A stretch of DNA of 64,000 nt, from assembly GCA_023653785.1 (NCBI GenBank), contig JAMKCH010035170.1:62001-126000 (forward strand), given 5' to 3'. A program made the translations under genes and the position numbers. The notes beneath the pieces are model-generated. The model did not search any database. It was not told where the DNA came from and saw only the letters and a list, made by a program, of their open reading frames with translations. The DNA comes from Ophioderma brevispina (taxonomy: Eukaryota > Echinodermata > Ophiuroidea > Amphilepidida > Ophiodermatidae). Positions 57,495 through 64,000 of this stretch are shown in pieces; position 1 is the first letter of the stretch, and every line of letters starts with the position of its first letter.

Positions 57495-58116
57495 CACTGA
57501 TAGTGCCTCTAACAGAAAGCACTTGATGTATGTGCAAAGTGTACAATTATGCTCTATTTCAAGCTCTGAACATTATAGTGACAAAAACCACAACAAATAA
57601 TGACATCCATTCACAAGTATTTTATCTTTATGACGTTTTAGCATTGTTTATAACACCACTTTTATAAACGCCAACTTCACATGACATATTTTTTCACATC
57701 TTAGTATTAATATTGACAACAATATTATCTTCTTTGGCAAAATAACTGTTTTGATGACAAATTTCTTTGAAACAAGTGACCGAATTCATGTATTTCTCAC
57801 ATACAGCTTCTGTTTATATTGTCCCGCCAATAGTTCTGCAGATACCAAGTCATTTTGTAATATATAATAATTTTATATACACTGCTAGAACAAGTTAATT
57901 GTGACCGTTATATGGGTATAGTTAATTGCAAAAAAAATTAGCAAAATTCGGTGGGGGACGGCTTAGTAATAATCACTAGTATAATAGACATATTTAGTGG
58001 ATTAAACCATATACGAAGCAGAAGGCACCAAAAGCACAATTTTAAAATTTGGAATTGGCTCAAATTTTACGGTTATATTCAAAGAACAAACACTAAAACA
58101 GGAGAGTTGAGAAAAC

Positions 58117-58122
58117 TTTATT
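58117..58122 (-). promoter_or_regulatory. Candidate fzd4 poly(A) signal
   Basis: TTTATT on the plus strand is AATAAA on the gene strand, about 355 bases after the fzd4 stop codon. It is the nearest canonical hexamer I found downstream. The same hexamer is conserved in unit A near 55867. Confidence 0.45.
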
Positions 58123-58474
58123 ACGAAACAATGATTGCTAAATTTATAATTTCTTTCTAGATATATGAATTTGCTAACAAGTTAAATATAAATAAAAACA
58201 TTTATAGTATAAAAATACTAATTTTCATTGATTTCAAAATTTCATACAAATTCAAACGAAAATGTTTAGAGGGAGAAAATGATTTTAGTCATATCACATG
58301 ATATATTTTTTGTTTGTAACACAGAAAAGAAATTTTGAAGTTGAATGCATATTAATTGAAAATTCTCAAGCTTGCACTTTTGATGCCTGGCGCCATCTTT
58401 CGGTTTCTCGCACATTGGTAGAGTTAGGCAAAAAACACGAACTATCCAGATATGATGAAAAGTTAGGCAAGTTA

Positions 58475-60138
58475 TTACACTGCCGTTTCATTCCCCCTAT
58501 CTCCAGCGTACGCCTGATTTTTACCACCGCACAGACCCGGTGCAAACCTATTTGTGAACCTTCTCCAAGAGTTTAATGTCTTCGCCGACCAAATCCACAT
58601 TCCGCTTGTTATTCCTACAACAAGTGACATAAATAATTTTAACATGAATACTTCAATGTTCGGACTGACGCCATTTATCAACCAACTTGCACGGTTCGAC
58701 TGCTCGTAGAAGCAACAGGCCACAACCACTGTAGCCGGAACTGTATACAACACTGAAAACAATCCGATTTTGACCATGAGTCTTTCAAGTTTGTCTGTTT
58801 TTGTTCCGTCGCTTTTCATAACAGAACGGATTTTAAATAATGAAATAAATCCTGCGAGAAGAAATAATGTTCCAAGGACTAAATATGTGAAGAGAGGAGC
58901 AAGAACAAATCCGGTCAATGCTTGAAGGTTGTGGTTGCCAACATAGCACATGCCCGTGAGTTCGTCCGCGTCTACGACCCGCATGACGAGGACAATTATT
59001 GTTTTTATGAATGGAATACCCCAAGCCGCCAAGTGAAAATAGGAACTGTGAAGTTGGATGGCTTCATGGCCCCACTTTAATCCGGCTGCTAGAAACCAGG
59101 TAAAAGTCAGTATGACCCACCAGATCGAACTAGCCATGCCAAAGAAATAGAGTATTAAAATGTCACAGCGCACCCTGTGTTTTCTAAGCCTTCCAAAATC
59201 ATGAATCTTTCTTCACCGTCCGTGTCACAGGCGATGACATTCCTACCGGCAATGAGTCTTACAATGTAAGCGGTACAGTAGATAGTGTAACACATAGCAA
59301 GGAATATAATGGGGCGTTCTGGATATCTGAAGCGAGCAGGATCAATGCTGAAGGTTAACACAGTCGCAGCGGCCGATATGAAGCAGCACCCCGACCATAT
59401 CGCCATCCAAATCTCAGCGAAGTTCTTCTCAGAAGGGCTGAAGAGAAGATCTTCGCTACATTTCAAGGCGCACTGTTCATATCGTTTCACGTAATGCCAC
59501 TTTCCCGGATCAGCTTTATGATTGCAATTAGGTGTACTCGTCCCCGTGCCGGTGTCACCGCCATAGTTTTCTCCAGGGCGATACCCGTGACCAAAATCAT
59601 CACTGATTTCCTCTTCGCCATTTGGACCCTGATCCATACACATTGTATTTTCATCATTTTGTGGTGGAAACTGAGAGCAATTCAAAGAACTCGGCCAGGG
59701 GTAGTTGAACTTGTTCAAAACCGGTTCGCATTTTCTTCTCACTCTTTCACACATTGGTCTGCATGCCCCAATGGGAACGTCTATTTTCTCTGTACACAGA
59801 GGAGCATAAACAGAACAGAGGAAAAAACGGAGTTGAGAAGAGCATCCGAACTGGATGAGAGGTGTAAAAGTTTGCAGCTGGAGTTCAGCGTCTTTCTGCA
59901 GTTCGTGACCGACAAGATTCGGCATTCGAGTCAGGTTATACCCAACGTCTTGGCAGAGTTTGATGGTGATCGGAACGCACTTTTGAGGCTTGGGGTTGAA
60001 TTCGTCAAACTCGTCATGTCCCAAGATTCCACCAACAGGGGGTTGCTGACTACAGGTCAAGCTCACACAGAAAATCAGAAGTATATATCCAATAACGTAT
60101 AATTCCCTCCATTTGTTGTTACTGCTGCGGCCAGACAT
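58475..60138 (-). CDS. fzd4: Frizzled-4 Wnt receptor (one-base frameshift at ~59157)
   Basis: Seven-pass plasma-membrane receptor that binds Wnt through its extracellular cysteine-rich domain and signals through Dishevelled. The 5' frame (60189-59155) and 3' frame (59173-58475) form one gene. I take the Met at 60138 as the start because a signal peptide ([17 protein letters not shown]) follows; Met codons at 60171 and 60189 are alternatives. Numbering from 60189: the ten CRD cysteines are C71, C79, C116, C125, C132, C143, C147, C154, C171, C184; N-glycosylation sites are NLT 85 and NCS 170; TM1 is ~258-280 and TM2 ~293-315. The 3' frame carries TM3-TM7, [17 protein letters not shown] and the terminal PDZ ligand [24 protein letters not shown] and FPPQND identify Frizzled-4 over other Frizzleds. 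Length (~555 residues) suits the family. One missing base in the AAAA run at 59157-59160 breaks the frame at TM3. No intron is present. Confidence 0.96.
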
Positions 60139-60961
60139 GGGGACTGGCGGTCCATGGGTGAAAGCACATGCCATTGAAAGTACACACATGCTTACAATTC
60201 ACTTGATTGAAGCCAACCGGCGTACACAGTATTAACACAGCTGTACTTTTGCAATGCGAATTTCAGACTGTCCTTGCATGTACAGGAAAGAACAACTATG
60301 AAATGTTCCCACACCACACGGTGAATTTCACACACTCGCCTGGTGTCGCCAATATCACGGCCGCTTATCACACAAATACACGGTGTATTTCAGCTCTTTG
60401 AGTTTCCAACACATGTTGTTATTATACGTGCAGGCCCCAATTCGCGACCTTCTGTAAACATAGGCTGCACTGTGGTGGTAGACGAGTGGTACGAGTAAAA
60501 AAAGGCTGGTTATGTTGTACAATAGTTTGGTCGAAAACTCTGAAACAGCATTGAAAAGAAGGAATCGATACATAAATACAGCAAGTTGATAAGCTACTAG
60601 TCCATAATTACGGCAACGACAATGGAGCGGTAATTACCAAGTATAGTTCAAGAACATTGTACCACTTCATTTAAATTGTCCCACCACTGACACTCTTGTT
60701 CGCACAAATCCGCATGTATGCGTGGTTCAGTGGTTTGCAATAGAGTGACGGGATTACGGTGTGTATAGCGATAACACACTAATGTACCTTTTCATGAGCA
60801 CGCCTCCGACTGCCGTGTTTCGCTGTCCAGGCTGTCTGTCAAACTGGCTTTTTGTGCCGTGTGGTTTACTACATCTCCATCATACTCAAATAAACACAAT
60901 ACATTCCGCACTCACTGTCGCCTCGCCTTAGCAAGAAAGCTCGTTCAGGCCCTCATGCGTC

Positions 60962-61076
60962 GCGCCATCTCACAACTCACCGTATTATTTTACTTTGCTC
61001 GTATCTTAGCCCCGCCCCTTTTCTCAATCCATTCAGTGACCTACCCGTATTCCCGTAATGATTGGCTGTTCATTGG
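60962..61076 (-). promoter_or_regulatory. Putative fzd4 promoter
   Basis: On the gene strand: two CCAAT boxes (plus 61072-61076 and 61061-61065), then a GC box (plus cccgcccc, 61011-61018), an AT-rich aaaataatac stretch (~60984-60993) and an AGATGGCGC YY1-like motif (plus 60962-60970), in that order toward the gene. This is a plausible TATA-poor promoter with a start near 60950-60970 and a ~0.8 kb 5' UTR. It rests on motif content only. Confidence 0.35.
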
Positions 61077-61079
61077 CGC

Positions 61080-61550
61080 ATGGATAATCACTCGTAAATT
61101 AAATTACGCTTATAGTCAACTTTAATCCATTTTCCTTCCTACAAACAATTTGACAGTGATTATTGCGGTAAGCCAGTTATTTAATGAGATGAGGCATCTT
61201 CGCACATTATTGTGAGCACACATACGCATTTTTAATGGAGTTGGAGTTTTTGTGTAGTCGCGCGATTTTTGTCACTTACCTGATCATGAATGCAAATCCA
61301 CGGATGGAAAGTCACATCTTTTAGTCAAAAAAGTCACTCATCTCCGAATTATTTACTCTTTCAACAACTACGCTAAGAAATCGTCCTTGTTTCTCTTTCT
61401 TGCGCATTACTGTAAATCAAAACTTGTAATGTAGTCTATACAAGAAAGCTTGTTTTTTTTATTGTTTTGTTTATTTATACTTATTCTGGGTCCATATTCC
61501 TCTGCTATTCCATATGGTCCAGCAACAATTAAAATCATTACAATATTCAA
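61080..61550. other. No recognised gene
   Basis: AT-rich region upstream of the putative fzd4 promoter. No open frame, repeat or RNA structure supported. Confidence 0.5.
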
Positions 61551-61559
61551 ATTGCTTAA

Positions 61560-61894
61560 AGGTGCATTTTGTGATTCCAGCACATTCGTTTATTCATTGC
61601 CTACTAGATATCGTTGAGAAAAGCTTATTCCCAAATTTGGAGTTGATCTCGATCTTGAGGTTTTGTGTTATGAGCAATTGCTTGTTTCCCATGGTCCCAT
61701 AGATCACCGTGCTGTAATTTCTGTCCGTTTACGGACAGAAAATACAAAATTTCGAATTTCTTACAGATACGACCGAATTTGCACGTAAGATTAGGTACAC
61801 ATGGATTACTAAGGCTAATGGTTTAGATGATATAAAAATCTCAACTTTTTGAAGGTAAGCCGGTGGGCGAGTTTGTGGATCACGAAATGCCCCT
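61560..61894. mobile_element. 335 bp piggyBac-like MITE with TTAA duplication
   Basis: Left end aggtgcattttgtgattcc and the complement of the right end aggggcatttcgtgatcc are inverted repeats; TTAA flanks both sides exactly (61556-61559, 61895-61898), the hallmark of piggyBac-type insertion. Inside is a near-perfect hairpin TTTCTGTCCGT-TT-ACGGACAGAAA (61718-61741). No transposase. Non-autonomous. Confidence 0.8.
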
Positions 61895-61899
61895 TTAAT

Positions 61900-62710
61900 T
61901 ACATCATTAAAAATATACAAGTAATTGAACTGACGTTACATTCTTTAAAATACAAATTCGGAAAAACAATACAATAATATAACACAATTATTACCAGGAT
62001 TATACAATTTTGTAAAAATTAATAGGAATATACAAAAATCATACAAATTATAATAACATATCATATCAATTTTTTGATTAGGTTTAAACTGTTCAATGTT
62101 TATCATGTAGGCTTGAACAAGATGTTTTGATTTGAAAAGAAAAAAAATGTGAGAACGCTTTATACTATAAAGTTCCCAAAACAACTTTCCTTTCTGTTAT
62201 TGTTCATCTAGAATTCCACCACGTTATCCGGGGTCGAACACAGCCGTTAATTGACAGTTTACGTCAATTAAAACAAAATTAGACACAATTAGAAAATTCA
62301 CCTATCTCAGAGGTTAAAAAAATTACAGTATTTATCGTGAAAAGAATTTTACCAACTTGAAAATTGACAACACAAGATGACTGGCCTAATGTAACGTATA
62401 TTGTAAAGAGGTTTGACCCAAAACATATGGCACCAATGATCATATAAACCTCAATTTCAAGTTTCCCCGTCAAACCTTTCTGGGTTAAAAAGAAACTTGC
62501 AACAATAATATTCAAACACCCGTGAAATTTATGATATTATAAATTATACTTTTGTTCATGTGTTTCTGTTTTGTGTTTCCGTCACCCGAAATATTGTTTG
62601 GTGATGAAATTTGAGGAATTGAAAGACGCACGCATATAGGGTGAGCCATAGCCATATCATTCAGTTACGTCCACATGTACACCCTTCGACAGCAAAAGCA
62701 GACACTATAT
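61900..62710. other. No recognised gene
   Basis: AT-rich sequence with 78-79 codon minus-strand frames (61945-62184, 62279-62515) that look like chance translations of AT-rich DNA. Confidence 0.5.
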
Positions 62711-62720
62711 CATATCCGCG

Positions 62721-63081
62721 CAGTGGCGTAAATTTCTTGTCGACATTGGGGGGGGGGGGGATGGGGCATGATGAAAATTTTTGAATGAACCGGAATTTGT
62801 TAAGATCCATCAGTAGCACATGTGCGCGCGAAGCGCGCGAAAAATTTTGCCATTTAGAAGCTAAAATCGCTAAATGTAATTGTAATTAGAACAAAATGCG
62901 CGCGAAGCGCGCTAAAATTTGCTGTTTTTAAACTATTATGGTAAAATATGAGGTTTTTTTGGGCCAAAAACACATGAACGGGCATCAACATTGGGGGGGA
63001 TGATTGTATTGACCATCCCCCCTCATCAAAATATTGGGGGGGGGATATATCCCCCCCATCCCCCCGGGATTTACGCCTATG
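62721..63081. mobile_element. 361 bp hAT-like MITE with exact 8 bp duplication
   Basis: Begins CAGTGGCGTAAATTTC and ends GGGATTTACGCCTATG, whose complement is CATAGGCGTAAATCCC, giving 13 bp inverted ends with two differences. TATCCGCG stands immediately outside on both sides (62713-62720, 63082-63089), an exact 8 bp duplication as made by hAT transposases. The interior has G/C runs (13 G at 62748-62760) and two GCGCGCGAAGCGCGC hairpins (about 62823 and 62899). No coding capacity. Confidence 0.93.
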
Positions 63082-63089
63082 TATCCGCG

Positions 63090-64000
63090 TAATGTATTTT
63101 ATTCAAAGATCCTTATTCCAGAATTATAAAAGCTTTGCTAAATATACCAAAGATAATAGTTTATAAAAGCAATGGGTAGTTTCTTATACAATAATAGTCA
63201 TAAAATATCAATTATTATTTTTGGCTGAAACTTGAAAAAATATAGGCCTATATAGGTAATATTTCCACGTGCTCTATCATGCTGGTCTTTTAAGTAAGGC
63301 ATTATATTTCATCTCGAATTTCACACGATTCAAAATAAACAAGACCGCAGCAAATGTTTCAAATATAGGCCATTAACTAACTATTTTTAGCACAGTTCAC
63401 CGACCATATTCACTGCAGGATTTAGGCTCGTAATAGAATGTTCAAACTTCAGGCTTTTACTCCACGCAGATAAGCCATAACCTCATCCACACATATAAGA
63501 ACCCCGCATAACACCTAACCAGTTTTTAGACTATATAATGCTTTTCTGCCTTATGCCAATGAAGTATATACCGGTTCGAAAAGTACACCCCAATGCATGA
63601 GCCTTTGGAGGTCACGTCATCATGGGGTATCAAGTTATAGTCGTATTTCACCTGGCGGTTTCCCCGCACCCCCTTTTAATCGTGTCCTTGACTGTGTCCT
63701 CGCGGTCAGTGAGGACACAAGGGACCTTTCAGATCATTCGTGTCCTAGCCCTGTCGTCGTAACCACCATGACCCCTACATGCCATTGATGACCCCGTCAT
63801 CTCCACACTGTTTTTGCATTTGGCGCTCTTTGTGTGGGGACAATCACCCCCTAGGCTCTAGCATTTTTACAATATGACAAACCCATCAAAATGTGTGACG
63901 CGTGGTGAAAGTATTTTTGAAAATGGATTACTACTTTGGGAATGGCAATTTTAAATCTCTTCAACGTTCCTGAATTGGTATGGTTGACGTATTTCTGATT
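63090..64000. other. No recognised gene
   Basis: AT-rich DNA with one TAGGCCTA at 63243. A 63-codon plus frame at 63597-63788 has no recognisable domain. Inverted ggacaca/tgtgtcc words near 63687-63719 form a small hairpin only. Confidence 0.5.

Larger units (their letters stand above)
56617..58852. repeat. fzd4 3' tandem duplication, unit B (gene-linked)
   Basis: The copy continuous with the full-length fzd4 gene. It holds the gene's last ~126 codons and downstream sequence and, unlike unit A, the MITE at 57210-57494. Apart from that insertion and small indels it aligns along its whole length with 54701-56595. Confidence 0.92.

Noticed and set aside
59494..60102. 202-codon plus-strand frame across the fzd4 locus
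   Set aside because: It is the antisense shadow of the Frizzled-4 cysteine-rich domain and linker.

Overview
This window looks like AT-rich nuclear DNA from a marine invertebrate animal. It holds one clear host gene, an intronless Frizzled-4 Wnt receptor on the minus strand near the right end. The rest is mostly mobile-element debris, inverted-repeat elements and tandem arrays. The palindrome TAGGCCTA is strongly over-represented, and the mix of jockey/CR1-like, R2-like and Ty3/gypsy retroelements with many short TIR elements fits a deuterostome such as an echinoderm or hemichordate. That placement is an impression from sequence style, not a demonstrated identification. No tRNA, rRNA, CRISPR array or prokaryotic operon was found.

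Layout. 0-6.5 kb has no recognised gene but holds a foldback element with 350 bp arms (4501-5540) and an LTR-like promoter block (6120-6440). 6.6-10.2 kb is a 29 bp satellite built from two palindromes. 10.2-18.4 kb is mostly unannotated, with a MITE at 13.4 kb, short direct repeats at 16.0-16.9 kb and a CAGTGGCGTA-ended element at 17.2 kb. 18.45-21.48 kb is a ~98 bp satellite enclosed by a short inverted repeat. 23.1-29.5 kb is a minus-strand composite of a decayed R2-like LINE joined to a decayed Ty3/gypsy element that lacks its 3' end. 30.2-32.0 kb and 40.4-43.3 kb are two decayed plus-strand jockey/CR1-like LINEs. Between and beyond them lie a CAT/ATC microsatellite (34.3-34.8 kb) and a series of palindromic MITEs, several with clear target-site duplications (48581-48730, 57210-57494, 61560-61894, 62721-63081). 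A nested tandem plus inverted repeat lies at 45.4-47.2 kb.

The fzd4 locus. The gene reads from 60138 (or 60189) to 58475 with a complete cysteine-rich domain, seven membrane segments, the KTxxxW Dishevelled motif and a C-terminal ETAV PDZ ligand. A one-base deletion in an A/T run at 59157-59160 breaks the frame and is most simply a consensus error. The last ~126 codons and the downstream sequence are present twice in tandem (54701-56595 and 56617-58852), joined by a 20-base A tract. Only the gene-linked copy carries a 285 bp MITE. This is either a real partial duplication or two alleles wrongly joined in assembly. Putative promoter elements (two CCAAT boxes, a GC box, a YY1-like motif) lie 0.8-0.95 kb upstream of the start.

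Several repeat blocks carry dense single-base indels between neighbouring copies, suggesting incompletely polished long-read sequence, so broken frames inside repeats should be read with caution.
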